Shown: positions 25,467-33,918, numbered from the stretch's first letter. The stretch: DNA of 64,000 nt from an uncultured Dorea sp. (GCA_910587575.1 CAJULU010000011.1:7856-71855); one strand, 5' to 3'. The notes: generated from the letters alone by a model not told the origin. A program made the numbers and translations.

Positions 25467-26243
25467 TTGGCTACTATTATCGCACTTACGAACCAGAAAG
25501 GCGGCGTAGGCAAGACAACATCATCCAGCGCTTTAGCTGCCGGTCTGTTCTCTTTTTACAATAAAAAGGTACTGGCCATTGATCTTGATCCACAGGGAAG
25601 CATGGGCTTCAGCCTTGGACTGGATATCGAGAACTGCAGCACGATTTATGACGTACTGAAGGGACAGGTTCCCATTAAAGATGCGATTCAGGATACCGAT
25701 TACTGTGACATCATTACATCTAATATTCTGCTGAGCAGCGCAGAACTGGAATTTACCTCTTCGGACCGGGACATTCTGCTGAAAAGGGCTCTGCTCCCTG
25801 TGATTGCCGAGTATGACTATATCATTATTGACACCCCGCCTGCACTGAATGTACTCACGGTCAACGCTTATGCCGCCTCTGACCATCTGATCATTCCCAT
25901 GGCGCCGGAGATCCTAAGTCTGCTGGGCGTTTCACAATTAAAGGAAACCATTGACTCGGTACGCCAGAGCGTCAACCCACATCTGAACGTACTGGGGATT
26001 CTTCTTACCAAGTATAACCCGCGTACGCTGCTTGCCCGCGAGGTAAAGGAGATGGCGGAGAACATCGCCTCCCAGATCGGTGCCTGTGTGTTCCAGGCGC
26101 AGATCCGCACCAGTGTATCTGTGGCTGAGGCTCCGGCACACGGACTTAGTATCTTTGACCATGCGCCTACTGCCAAGCCGTCTCTGGACTATCAAGAATT
26201 TATCCGGGAAGTCGTAGATCTGACTTCTTCCGATACCATATAA
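25467..26243 (+). CDS. ParA/Soj-family ATPase paired with a ComFB-domain protein
   Basis: 258 residues. Deviant Walker A KGGVGKTT at about 11-18, switch LDPQGSMGFSLG, Walker B-like IIIDTPPALN; a dynamic positioning ATPase of the ParA/MinD class. GGAGG sits inside an in-frame ATG reading, so the TTG at 25467 (eight bases downstream) is the likely start and the ATG at 25452 is part of the ribosome site. No parB, no parS-like site and no replication gene is nearby, so chromosome partition is unlikely. The following gene, 13 nt on, is its probable partner. Setting among fliD, chemoreceptors and the fla operon suggests positioning of motility or chemosensory machinery; FlhG is absent from the locus. 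Confidence 0.85.
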   Translation: MATIIALTNQKGGVGKTTSSSALAAGLFSFYNKKVLAIDLDPQGSMGFSLGLDIENCSTIYDVLKGQVPIKDAIQDTDYCDIITSNILLSSAELEFTSSDRDILLKRALLPVIAEYDYIIIDTPPALNVLTVNAYAASDHLIIPMAPEILSLLGVSQLKETIDSVRQSVNPHLNVLGILLTKYNPRTLLAREVKEMAENIASQIGACVFQAQIRTSVSVAEAPAHGLSIFDHAPTAKPSLDYQEFIREVVDLTSSDTI

Positions 26244-26256
26244 GGAGGCATAGATC

Positions 26257-27177
26257 ATGGCTAGAAAAAGCAATAAAACTGCCCATGTGCTGAATCTGCT
26301 TGCCGGACATGAAGCACAGCCTGCGGCAGACGAGACACCAGACAACAGACCATCGGCAGGGGATGAGATATCAGACACCGATTCCTCTGCCGATGTACAA
26401 GAAACAAAGGAAGCGTCCTCTCCCGCAGAATCCCGGTCCGCAGCAGGTTCCACCCAGGTTCAGAATATATCCGTAATTGATACAACCGGCGAGGATCCTG
26501 TCGCTAATCTGATACAGCAGAATTTATCTGCTCAGTTTGAAGGAGACGGCGGGAATATTTCTATGGAAGCTTCTGAAGACATCCCGGATTCTTCCGGGAC
26601 CCCCAGCCGTCTGGAAGCTGCAGATATCCCGTCATCATCTGATATGGCAGTGCAGGCTTCTGCTTCCTCTGACTCTCTTTCTGCAGATACTGCAGCCACG
26701 GCAGAAGAATCCGTTCCTTTGGAAGTTCAGACAACGGCAGATGTTACCGTACCGACACCCGACCCGGTTCCGGCTCCGACTCCCGTTTCGGTTCCGACGC
26801 CGGATCCCGTTTCATCCGTACCCATTCCGGATCCGGAATCAGTTCCGGGACCCGGTCCTACAACGTTTTCGAAGAAGACCGCAGAGCCGGAACCAGAACC
26901 GGAACCAGAACCGGACTTTATCTATCTGAATGTTATGGAAACGATTGTAAATGATAAGATTATTTATTACATGCGTCAATTTGACGTCTGCACCTGCGAC
27001 CGCTGTGTTGCTGACACGATCGCTCTTACCATGAACGGACTGACCCCGAAATACATTGTTACTTCTCCGGCTGCGGTTGATCCGCTGATCGGATTTTACA
27101 CGAATAAGCTGATATCCGATATTACGGTTGAGGCAACGAAAGCATGTATTACCGTAAAGGACAACCCAAGACATTAG
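26257..27177 (+). CDS. ComFB-domain protein with long Pro/Glu/Asp-rich linker
   Basis: 306 residues. N-terminal basic peptide MARKSNKTAHVLNLLAG, reminiscent of the ATPase-stimulating peptides of ParA partners. Residues about 20-220 are low complexity, first acidic Ser/Ala-rich, then repeated Pro-Xaa (TPDPVPAPTPVSVPTPDPVS, later PEPEPEPEP). The C-terminal ~85 residues are a ComFB domain: YLNVMETIVNDKIIYYMRQF, DVCTCDRCVADTIALTMNGL, PKYIVTSP. ComFB proteins have recently been reported, to my knowledge, as cyclic-dinucleotide receptors. ATG follows AAGGAGGCATAGATC. Co-transcribed with parA and closed by a terminator shared with the convergent chemoreceptor gene. Confidence 0.82.
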   Translation: MARKSNKTAHVLNLLAGHEAQPAADETPDNRPSAGDEISDTDSSADVQETKEASSPAESRSAAGSTQVQNISVIDTTGEDPVANLIQQNLSAQFEGDGGNISMEASEDIPDSSGTPSRLEAADIPSSSDMAVQASASSDSLSADTAATAEESVPLEVQTTADVTVPTPDPVPAPTPVSVPTPDPVSSVPIPDPESVPGPGPTTFSKKTAEPEPEPEPEPDFIYLNVMETIVNDKIIYYMRQFDVCTCDRCVADTIALTMNGLTPKYIVTSPAAVDPLIGFYTNKLISDITVEATKACITVKDNPRH

Positions 27178-27186
27178 ATGAATCTC

Positions 27187-27234
27187 AGACAGTATAAAAA
27201 AGGAGTGCAGAACCGCACTCCTTTTATACTGTCT
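27187..27234. terminator. Bidirectional terminator between the comFB-like and CZB chemoreceptor genes
   Basis: AGACAGTATAAAA ... GGAGTGC, loop AGAACC, GCACTCC TTTTATACTGTCT: a long, nearly perfect hairpin flanked by A and T runs, filling the 58-nt gap between convergent stops. Confidence 0.88.
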
Positions 27235-27235
27235 G

Positions 27236-28885
27236 TTATTTCTTGAGTCTGAATTTCTCTGTCTGCTGCCTGAGCATGGTGACCTGCGCAAAAAGCTCCT
27301 GGCTGACTGCCGCCGACTCCTCACTGCTGGCCGAGTTCGTCTGAACAACCTCTGAAATCTGGCCGATTCCATCCGTAACCTGCTTGATAGATTCTGCTTC
27401 ACCCTGAATCATTTCGGCTATGGAGCCAATCGCACCGTTAGACTCCACAACAAGATTCAGTGTCTTCTGCAGAGTGTTCGATACTTCGTCAACAATAAGA
27501 CTGCCCTTCTCGGTCACGGCAACCGAATTACCAATCACTTCCTTGGTTGCTTTGGCCGCCTGGTCAGACTGTGCCGCCAGACTGCGCACCTCGTCTGCCA
27601 CAACCGCAAATCCTTTTCCTGCATCCCCTGCCCTGGCCGCCTCAACTGCCGCATTCAGAGCCAGGATATTCGTCTGGAAAGCAATATTTTCAATCGTTGC
27701 AATAATTTCCCCGATCTTCCGTGATGCCTGGGTAATATCGTTCATAGCAGAAATCATCTCTTCCATCTGCTGGCCGCTGATCGTCACCTGCTCACCGGTA
27801 AGGCGTGCGTTTTCCTGTACACTCTGCGCCATTTCCACATTCTTCGCCGCATTTCTGGAAAGTTCTTCAAGCATAGCATACAGCTGCTCCACCGCACTGG
27901 CCTGTTCCGTAGCCCCTTGTGCCAGTGACTGCGCTCCGCTGGATAACTGCTCTGCACTTCCGGAGATCTGATGTTCCACCTTTCCTATGTTACCGATGGA
28001 CATTGACAGCGTATCCGTGAAAATTCCAATAGAAGTCTCAATCGACTTAAAATCCCCCACAAACGGCGTAGATGTCTGTATATCAAACATCCCCTGCGCC
28101 AGCTGGTTCATAATCCGGTTGATGTCCCTTACATACTCCTGAATCACCTTCAGGGAAGTCCGCAATGTTTCCGATAATTCTCCAATCTCATCCGTGGATT
28201 CATAGTTCATATCCAGTTCAAGCTGACCTTGCTGTAGCGGCCGGACACATTCGCTGATATACATAATAGGCTTGATTACCTTCTTCATGACATAGATGAT
28301 CAAGCTGGCCAGACAGATCAAAGCTACAAAAAAGCACACTCCTGCCAGTACCTGTACGACATGAATCGTCCGGAACATACTCTCTGAACTCTCCTCCGTA
28401 AGCTTCTCGCTTTCCTCCACGATCTTCTCCAGATTTTCAACCAACACAGACAGATTCGTCCGAATGGTACTCTGATAATACTCCTGCGCCTGCGCCGGAT
28501 CCGTCTTCAGTAATTCCAGCGCATACCCGGCCGACTCATGCAATTCCTTATGCAGCGGCTCAATCTGATTTCTTTTTTCAATAACAACAGCGTCATCGGT
28601 CTCCAGATCGCTGTAAAGCCATTTCCCAAGTACGCATGTCGTCGGATCCAGGCTTCCTTCGAACTCAATCCCTGCGTACAAAGCGCTGCTCAGACCACTG
28701 GACCATTTATAGTGCGCTGTTTCCGCCTTTTCGATCGTATCCAGCATCTCACTTGCAGCACTGCTGGAATTCGCTGCATCCTTAATAAGGAAGACATTAA
28801 ATGTCACCACCAGGCTGTACACGAGTACGGCGGCAAATGCAAAAGCTACCCGAATTCCAACCATTGTCTTAATACTTTTACGCAT
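27236..28885 (-). CDS. Chemoreceptor with extracellular CZB zinc-binding sensor domain
   Basis: 549 residues. TM1 about 13-34, TM2 about 176-198, HAMP, then a signalling hairpin with IAFQTNILALNAAVEAARAG. Between the membrane segments sits a CZB domain: His58 (ETAHYKWS), Cys84 in TTCVLGKWLYS, and His112/His116 in EPLHKELHE. The spacings (26, 28 and 4) match the three-His, one-Cys zinc site known in CZB proteins, where it senses zinc or hypochlorous acid. CZB usually lies in the cytoplasm; here it is outside. Probably monocistronic, with its own weak promoter at 28970-29000. Confidence 0.9.
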   Translation of the reverse strand: MRKSIKTMVGIRVAFAFAAVLVYSLVVTFNVFLIKDAANSSSAASEMLDTIEKAETAHYKWSSGLSSALYAGIEFEGSLDPTTCVLGKWLYSDLETDDAVVIEKRNQIEPLHKELHESAGYALELLKTDPAQAQEYYQSTIRTNLSVLVENLEKIVEESEKLTEESSESMFRTIHVVQVLAGVCFFVALICLASLIIYVMKKVIKPIMYISECVRPLQQGQLELDMNYESTDEIGELSETLRTSLKVIQEYVRDINRIMNQLAQGMFDIQTSTPFVGDFKSIETSIGIFTDTLSMSIGNIGKVEHQISGSAEQLSSGAQSLAQGATEQASAVEQLYAMLEELSRNAAKNVEMAQSVQENARLTGEQVTISGQQMEEMISAMNDITQASRKIGEIIATIENIAFQTNILALNAAVEAARAGDAGKGFAVVADEVRSLAAQSDQAAKATKEVIGNSVAVTEKGSLIVDEVSNTLQKTLNLVVESNGAIGSIAEMIQGEAESIKQVTDGIGQISEVVQTNSASSEESAAVSQELFAQVTMLRQQTEKFRLKK

Positions 28886-28969
28886 GGATATATATCCCCT
28901 CTTTCTTTCTATATACTCCCTGTATCATTGCTGGGAGTTTTCTCTTCTAACTTAAAAACCTCTCAGTAT

Positions 28970-29000
28970 ATTGTATTGCAAAATCCAGAAATTGTGTCAA
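28970..29000 (-). promoter_or_regulatory. Possible promoter for the CZB chemoreceptor
   Basis: Minus strand TTGACA (28995-29000) and TACAAT (28970-28975), but a 19-bp spacer. Directly after the stop of the upstream gene, 85 bp before the chemoreceptor ATG. No sigma-28 box is visible here. Confidence 0.3.
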
Positions 29001-29009
29001 TCTATCCTG

Positions 29010-29861
29010 CTATGCAACAGCCGTAAATCCCCCTTGCTCCGGCTGCTGCTCTGGCTGTTCCGGCTGTGTCTGCGCCGCAGTGGTTGTTCTTGTTGTCCCG
29101 CCTGAGACATACACTGTACCGCATTCCGGACAGATTGCTGTATGCATGGTAACGGACTGGCTGACCACTCTTCTGTCTTCACGCTCCGCAGCCGCACGTT
29201 CCCGGACGACATGTTCCATCTCGTGTCCTCTTACTGCAGATGCCGCCTGCTCGGGGGCAATCCGCGTCGGTGTCTTATAAGAAACTCCTGCATCGTCAGA
29301 ACCATCCTGGTATTTTCTCTCTTTACAGGTCTGACATTCACCCTCTTCTGCCGATTTGCGCACTTCGTCTATTCCGGCCCCGGAGGTACCATTCTTTTCT
29401 GAATCGCCTGGATTCACATACCGGATCCGCATACGCACTGCAAGTTCTGCCGGATCCATCCCTTCCCTCAAGAACGGAATCATATAACCGATTCCCCTTG
29501 GAGCATCCGCCTTCACGGCCGATACCGGACGAACCGGCTCTACCGGTGTTCCCGGACTTGCCGGACGCCCTGCCGCTAAAGCTGCGCCAACCCCCAGGCT
29601 TGCCTGGGTTCTATATACGGAGCCGACACCTCTGCCAGGCTGTACACCGGATACAGCCTGTAACGGCTGTCCCGGCTGTACCTGGGACACCGCACCAGCT
29701 TCCTGGCCTTTCCTGCTCTCTTCTGCAGTCCTCTGAGTCCCCTGCACTCCGGCTGAGGCGCTGACATTCCGTCCGTACTGCACTCCCTTTGTCCGTGCAT
29801 ACCCCGCATATTGATAAGATGTGCTTATATACGGGCTCATTGCTGAGATTCCGCCTACCAT
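29010..29861 (-). CDS. Unknown HEMEH zinc-motif protein at the end of the fla/che operon
   Basis: 283 residues, no signal peptide. The N-terminal 130 residues are Gly/Pro/Gln/Val-rich and probably disordered. Then CQTCKERKYQDGSDDAGVS (cysteine pair, about 176-179), HEMEH (213-217, an HExxH zinc-protease-type motif) and CPECG (244-247), a second cysteine pair. This arrangement resembles SprA-related/HExxH proteins; I do not know a function. HExxH could be catalytic or only structural. ATG follows GGAGGTGAAGGCTT. It starts 17 nt after the EAL/HDOD gene and is the last gene of the operon. Confidence 0.75.
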   Translation of the reverse strand: MVGGISAMSPYISTSYQYAGYARTKGVQYGRNVSASAGVQGTQRTAEESRKGQEAGAVSQVQPGQPLQAVSGVQPGRGVGSVYRTQASLGVGAALAAGRPASPGTPVEPVRPVSAVKADAPRGIGYMIPFLREGMDPAELAVRMRIRYVNPGDSEKNGTSGAGIDEVRKSAEEGECQTCKERKYQDGSDDAGVSYKTPTRIAPEQAASAVRGHEMEHVVRERAAAEREDRRVVSQSVTMHTAICPECGTVYVSGGTTRTTTAAQTQPEQPEQQPEQGGFTAVA

Positions 29862-29878
29862 AAGCCTTCACCTCCGTT

Positions 29879-31126
29879 TTACTCCTCATTCATACCTACG
29901 ACATTATCCCAGATATTATTCACTTCTTCCACGCACTCCATATAAATCTGTGCCATCTCGTTCGTCTTAAGACCCAGTTCCTCTGCAATCTCCTTGATCT
30001 CACCCCAGTCAGCCTTCTCATAGCAGAGTACCAGTTCATACAGACGCCCCGCCTTTCCTTCTTTCCGGATTAAGGCATCCTTTACTTCTTCCAGAATCGG
30101 AATCTCATAGAGAATCTCCGCAATCGGGGCATCAATCATATACTCCAGCATCGAGAACATGCCCAGCAGATATGCATCTGAAGTGTTGATCGGGAAATTC
30201 TTCAGTCTTTTTACCAGAGCCGACGTAAAATTCGCACGCATAAAGGAAGCCTTCAGCAGTTCCTCAGATTCTGACTTGTTCTGTTTATCCTCGAAACTCA
30301 GCAGATATACCCACTGCTTTAACTGGCTGATCCCGACCCGGACCAGCGCCTGGCGGACAGACGTCGTCTCATGATGCACTGCAAAATACGCAGAATTCGC
30401 CATCTTAAGCAGCGCATAGGTAAGGGATGCATCCCTTGTGATCGTCTCTTCCAGAATCTCCACATCCGGTTCGTCCTTCGTAATCTCAACGATAAGCTGA
30501 TAGAGATTGCCCTGCATGAAGTCCATCTTACTTGCCTTTGACGTTGTGGCTCCTGCAATATAATTGCCCTCCACAAAATCCACGCCAAGTTCAACTGCAC
30601 AATCGTACACTTCCTTGCTGTTCACTCCCGTCGCAATAAACTGCTTCTGGAAACCATGAGCCATGTCGATTACGTTGGCAATGGAGCGCCTCTGTGCCCC
30701 TTCCATCTTATTCGAAAGATCCATCTTAATATAATCCACGTATTCCAGCATACTGAAATACTTCGGTGTAAACTGGAAATCATTAATGGCAAAATGGTAT
30801 CCCTGATCACGGTACTTGCTGATCAGAATTGCCGCCAGAGAATGAACGACAATATTATCCTCGATCTGGATTACCACCTTATTTTTATCAAAGATCTTCG
30901 GCGTATTCCGGAATAAAAGAGTCGGGGTAAACGTCATGAACGTCTTCTTATCCTTGAATATTCTCTCGGAATTCTCGGACAGGAACGCCACCATCGTGTT
31001 GGCCGCCACGCTGTCCGAACTGGAATTATACAGGCTGCTTTCATCCTCCTGGACTAGCAGTTCATATCCAATAATGGTATCTGTCTTCAGATCCTTTATA
31101 GCCTGTCTTACAACGCAATTTTTCAT
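29879..31126 (-). CDS. Degenerate EAL plus HDOD domain signalling protein
   Basis: 415 residues, cytoplasmic. Residues about 1-200 are an EAL fold with the catalytic set eroded: EAL is YELLV, the DDFG motif is NDFQ, and the AEGVE motif is ATGVN with the metal-binding Glu lost. It should therefore not hydrolyse c-di-GMP. Residues about 205-400 are an HDOD domain (TRDASLTYALLKMANSAYF). The same YuxH-type architecture occurs in motility regulators such as CdgJ. Start ATG overlaps the cheV stop (ATGA), so translation is coupled to CheV. Confidence 0.9.
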   Translation of the reverse strand: MKNCVVRQAIKDLKTDTIIGYELLVQEDESSLYNSSSDSVAANTMVAFLSENSERIFKDKKTFMTFTPTLLFRNTPKIFDKNKVVIQIEDNIVVHSLAAILISKYRDQGYHFAINDFQFTPKYFSMLEYVDYIKMDLSNKMEGAQRRSIANVIDMAHGFQKQFIATGVNSKEVYDCAVELGVDFVEGNYIAGATTSKASKMDFMQGNLYQLIVEITKDEPDVEILEETITRDASLTYALLKMANSAYFAVHHETTSVRQALVRVGISQLKQWVYLLSFEDKQNKSESEELLKASFMRANFTSALVKRLKNFPINTSDAYLLGMFSMLEYMIDAPIAEILYEIPILEEVKDALIRKEGKAGRLYELVLCYEKADWGEIKEIAEELGLKTNEMAQIYMECVEEVNNIWDNVVGMNEE

Positions 31127-32040
31127 TTAATATCCCTCCGGTCCAGTAATGCATCCATGACCTCAACCAAACGTCCGATCTCCGGCTTCGAAAGCTGCTC
31201 GTCTGCGCCAAGCTGCTTACCTTTAATCCTCATCTCTTCATTGATCAAGGATGAGAAAATTACGACCGGCATATTCCTCATCTTCTCGTCATCTTTCACA
31301 AGTTTCGTCAGACGATGCCCATCCATCTCCGGCATCTCGATATCGGTAATCAGAAGCGCCGCCCTCTTATAGAAGTCATCTTCGCCTCTGATACTCTCAA
31401 GGAATTCCCATGCCTCCCGTCCATTATTGAACGTCGTAAGATTGCTGTATCCTGCGCGGAAAAGAGAATCTGAAATCATCTTGGTCAGCAGAATGGAATC
31501 TTCTGCAAGGATGATGCTCTGATCTCTCTGCATTCTCTCGCCAAGCCTGTCGATCTCTGAAACCTGGATACTCGTCTCGGGTGCGATCTCCGCCACAATC
31601 TTCTCAAAATCCAGGATCGTAACAAGATTCTCCCCACACTGGGCGATACCGGTAGCAACCCCGTCCTCTCCGTTAGTCAGCGCCTTGTCCGGTTTCTGGA
31701 TGGCTTCCCATGAAATCCTGCTGATGCCTACCACAGAATGTACGCGGAATGCAATGTGCATCTTGTTGAAATTCGTAATGATGAACAGATCCCTGTCCTT
31801 CGCATCCCCGCTCTCACCCGTCAGATACTTGGGAAGATTAATCACCGTCAGAAGAATCTCCCTGGGCTTGAAGATTCCTTCTACGGCATCATGGGAATGT
31901 GGGATCGGCTTTACTTTATCCGCCATCATAATCTCCAGTACCTTCGCTACATTAATTCCATACAACTCACCGAATATGGTAAACTGCATAACTTCAATCT
32001 CATTTGTTCCAGATTCCAATAAAATCTCTGTATTCGCCAT
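31123..32040 (-). CDS. cheV: Chemotaxis coupling protein CheV
   Basis: 305 residues: CheW-like domain (about 10-160, EVMQFTIFGELYGINVAKVL) fused to a receiver (about 175-300) with phospho-acceptor Asp in LLITDIEMPEMDGHRL and Lys in LSKPEIG. In Bacillus it couples receptors to CheA and, when phosphorylated, helps adaptation. No cheA or cheW lies in the window, so its kinase is elsewhere. ATG at 32040 follows AAAGGAGTGAGTGTGT; a GTG two codons earlier overlaps that site. Ends in a 4-nt overlap with the next gene. Confidence 0.95.
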   Translation of the reverse strand: MANTEILLESGTNEIEVMQFTIFGELYGINVAKVLEIMMADKVKPIPHSHDAVEGIFKPREILLTVINLPKYLTGESGDAKDRDLFIITNFNKMHIAFRVHSVVGISRISWEAIQKPDKALTNGEDGVATGIAQCGENLVTILDFEKIVAEIAPETSIQVSEIDRLGERMQRDQSIILAEDSILLTKMISDSLFRAGYSNLTTFNNGREAWEFLESIRGEDDFYKRAALLITDIEMPEMDGHRLTKLVKDDEKMRNMPVVIFSSLINEEMRIKGKQLGADEQLSKPEIGRLVEVMDALLDRRDIK

Positions 32041-32075
32041 ACACACTCACTCCTTTACATTCTATGTATATTTGG

Positions 32076-32558
32076 TTAAAGCACCTTTTCCGGCCTGCCC
32101 GCTGACCGTATGTACACCTGCCCGGTTGCCACGTCCAGCAACATGGTTCTCGCATAATTCGCCCCCACATCCTCGCTGCTGACACGCAGTCCTTCAGACA
32201 TCAGTATCCTCTTAACATTCTGTGCATTCCTCTCTCCGATATTCCCAAGACCGCCGCCGCCCTTCATCTCGAACATCTTGGCGCCGCCTGCAATCTTACA
32301 TACCATTCTTGATTTTGTTGCCCCAAATGCAGAAAGCTTGCGAAGTGTCTCGCGTATCCCCGTATCTGCAAATTTATATACATTGCCATCCTTCGCACCA
32401 CTTTTTTCAGGAAGCATAATATGAAGAAGCGCTCCTAACTTAATCATCGGATCATAAAAAGAAACACCGATACAAGAACCCAGCGCATACGTGATCAGTA
32501 CGCCCTCCTGCCTCGTCATCTTCATATCAGCAATTCCAACCGATATCTTCTTCTCCAT
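32076..32558 (-). CDS. cheD: Chemoreceptor glutamine deamidase CheD
   Basis: 160 residues. Deamidates receptor glutamines and activates CheC. Catalytic Cys29 in ALGSCIGVSFYD, His46 in LLHIMLPE and Thr23 are all present and spaced as in the Thermotoga enzyme. IAGGAKMF is the family's second block. It starts 3 nt after cheC, the usual partner order. AGGAG lies 11 nt upstream of the ATG, somewhat long. Confidence 0.95.
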   Translation of the reverse strand: MEKKISVGIADMKMTRQEGVLITYALGSCIGVSFYDPMIKLGALLHIMLPEKSGAKDGNVYKFADTGIRETLRKLSAFGATKSRMVCKIAGGAKMFEMKGGGGLGNIGERNAQNVKRILMSEGLRVSSEDVGANYARTMLLDVATGQVYIRSAGRPEKVL

Positions 32559-32561
32559 CGA

Positions 32562-33182
32562 TCATTCAACTCCTAGTTTTCTCATAAGAACATTCAAAGA
32601 TTCTACATCTGGCAGAAGCAGCATATTACTGTTTAATGCTTTTCCGTCTATCTTGAATTCGCCTGTTATCATCATAATCCGGTCTGAATGCTGTCCCATC
32701 ATCGCAATCGGCACACTCATGATCCCGCCCAGCATATTCACGGCAAGCTGCGGAACCGACAGATCCACACTCATGTTCACCAGAGAGGACATTGCTGTAA
32801 TATAGGAGGAAATCACAATGTTACCAATCTCCATCAGAACAGAAGAATCAATCTCCTCCAATTCAAAAAAGTCTGCCTGCGTCTTACCAAGCATTCGGAA
32901 CAGAATCTCGTCAGAAAACTGTTTCGTCAGAATAAACAGCATGATTCCGCCTAACTCACCAGACATCTCAACCAGGATAGCCGCAACCACTTCCTCCGGA
33001 TCTCCTACATTGTTCAATGCCTCGTTAAAATCCAGGATCTCCACCTTAGGAAGGGACATATTCACCTTTGCATTCAGCATACTGGAAAGGGCCGTGGCTG
33101 CATTACCGCCGCCAATACTGCCGATCTCCTTTAGAATATCAATCTCTAACTCGTTCATCTCTTCATAGGTTTTTATCCCCAT
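32562..33182 (-). CDS. cheC: CheY-P phosphatase CheC, first active site altered
   Basis: 206 residues, two repeats of the CheC fold. Each active site follows D/S-x3-E-x2-N-x22-P. The second is intact: Ser114, Glu118, Asn121, Pro144. The first has Asp15, Glu19 and Pro45 but Ser22 where Asn belongs (ILKEIGSIGGGN), so it is probably inactive. Removes phosphate from CheY with CheD bound. ATG at 33182 follows AGGTGGATTAT; the GTG three codons earlier is less likely. Confidence 0.95.
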   Translation of the reverse strand: MGIKTYEEMNELEIDILKEIGSIGGGNAATALSSMLNAKVNMSLPKVEILDFNEALNNVGDPEEVVAAILVEMSGELGGIMLFILTKQFSDEILFRMLGKTQADFFELEEIDSSVLMEIGNIVISSYITAMSSLVNMSVDLSVPQLAVNMLGGIMSVPIAMMGQHSDRIMMITGEFKIDGKALNSNMLLLPDVESLNVLMRKLGVE

Positions 33183-33195
33183 ATAATCCACCTCT

Positions 33196-33918
33196 CTATG
33201 TTCTTAATGTATTGATTGTATTAATTACTTCATCAGATGTCTGAACCATCTTCAATGCATAAGAATATGCTCTCTGCGCTTCAATAATGCGGGTAAAGTC
33301 ATCGGCAACGCTTGCCCCCGACATCTCCAGTGCATGGTCAACCACCTTTGCACCAGCAATCAGAAACGGCTCTCCGTTCTTCACAGCCGGAGCAAATTCG
33401 TTATTGCCGACGCTTAACATGCCATCCATGATGTTGAACCCGTAGACTCCAACCTCACTGCTGAGTTCACCGCCGGTCTCCCCGTTCAGAACCTGTATCG
33501 GATTACGGTTCTGATCAAGCACCAGATTCCCGTTGTCATTGACCAGATAAAAGTCATCTCCCCGCTTAGACATACTGAAATGTCCGTTTCTGGTATATGT
33601 AATCTCGTTCGTGATCGGACTTCTCACCATAAAAAATCCTTCGCCGATAATCGCAAAATCGAATTTTCCCTCCGTCGTGACCAGTCCCTTCGGATCAAAA
33701 TCCGTCTTCGTCTGCTCTACGAGAATTCCCGTACCTGCCTTCAGCGGGGTATCCGCCCCGGTATAGTTATTCAAGTTATAATACATCAGATCCGTAAATA
33801 CCGGCGTCTTCGCTTTATAACCATAGTTGTTCACATTGGCAAGGTTATTGGCAACAACGTCCAGCTTCCGCTGTTCCTCCATCGCCCCTCTTGCCGCAGT
33901 ATAAAATGATGTATACAT
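33196..33918 (-). CDS. Flagellar rod/hook-basal-body protein, FlgF/FlgG type (second copy)
   Basis: 240 residues. N-terminal FLG_BBR motif: MEEQRKLDVVANNLANVNNY; the usual T-P-G is N-Y-G. Middle VTTEGKFDFAIIGEGFFMV and RNGHFSM, C-terminal FLG_bbr_C with DDFTRIIEAQRAYSYALK. An axial protein exported through the flagellar gate to form the distal rod. Corresponds in place to FlhP/FlhO of Bacillus; I cannot say which of the pair is FlgF or FlgG. RBS AGAGGAGTGGCAT. Confidence 0.9.
   Translation of the reverse strand: MYTSFYTAARGAMEEQRKLDVVANNLANVNNYGYKAKTPVFTDLMYYNLNNYTGADTPLKAGTGILVEQTKTDFDPKGLVTTEGKFDFAIIGEGFFMVRSPITNEITYTRNGHFSMSKRGDDFYLVNDNGNLVLDQNRNPIQVLNGETGGELSSEVGVYGFNIMDGMLSVGNNEFAPAVKNGEPFLIAGAKVVDHALEMSGASVADDFTRIIEAQRAYSYALKMVQTSDEVINTINTLRT

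Noticed and set aside
25467..26243. ParA considered as a mobile-element or plasmid partition gene
   Set aside because: No integrase, replication gene, parB or att-like repeat nearby, and neighbours on both sides are flagellar.
26740..26930. Pro/Glu/Asp repeats considered as CRISPR or tandem DNA repeat
   Set aside because: Units are degenerate codon repeats of PxP/EPEP inside a continuous reading frame with no spacers.
33644..33656. GCCGATAA on the plus strand inside a FlgF/FlgG-type gene
   Set aside because: Exact match to a sigma-28 -10, but it points away from every gene nearby and lies in conserved coding sequence; probably chance.
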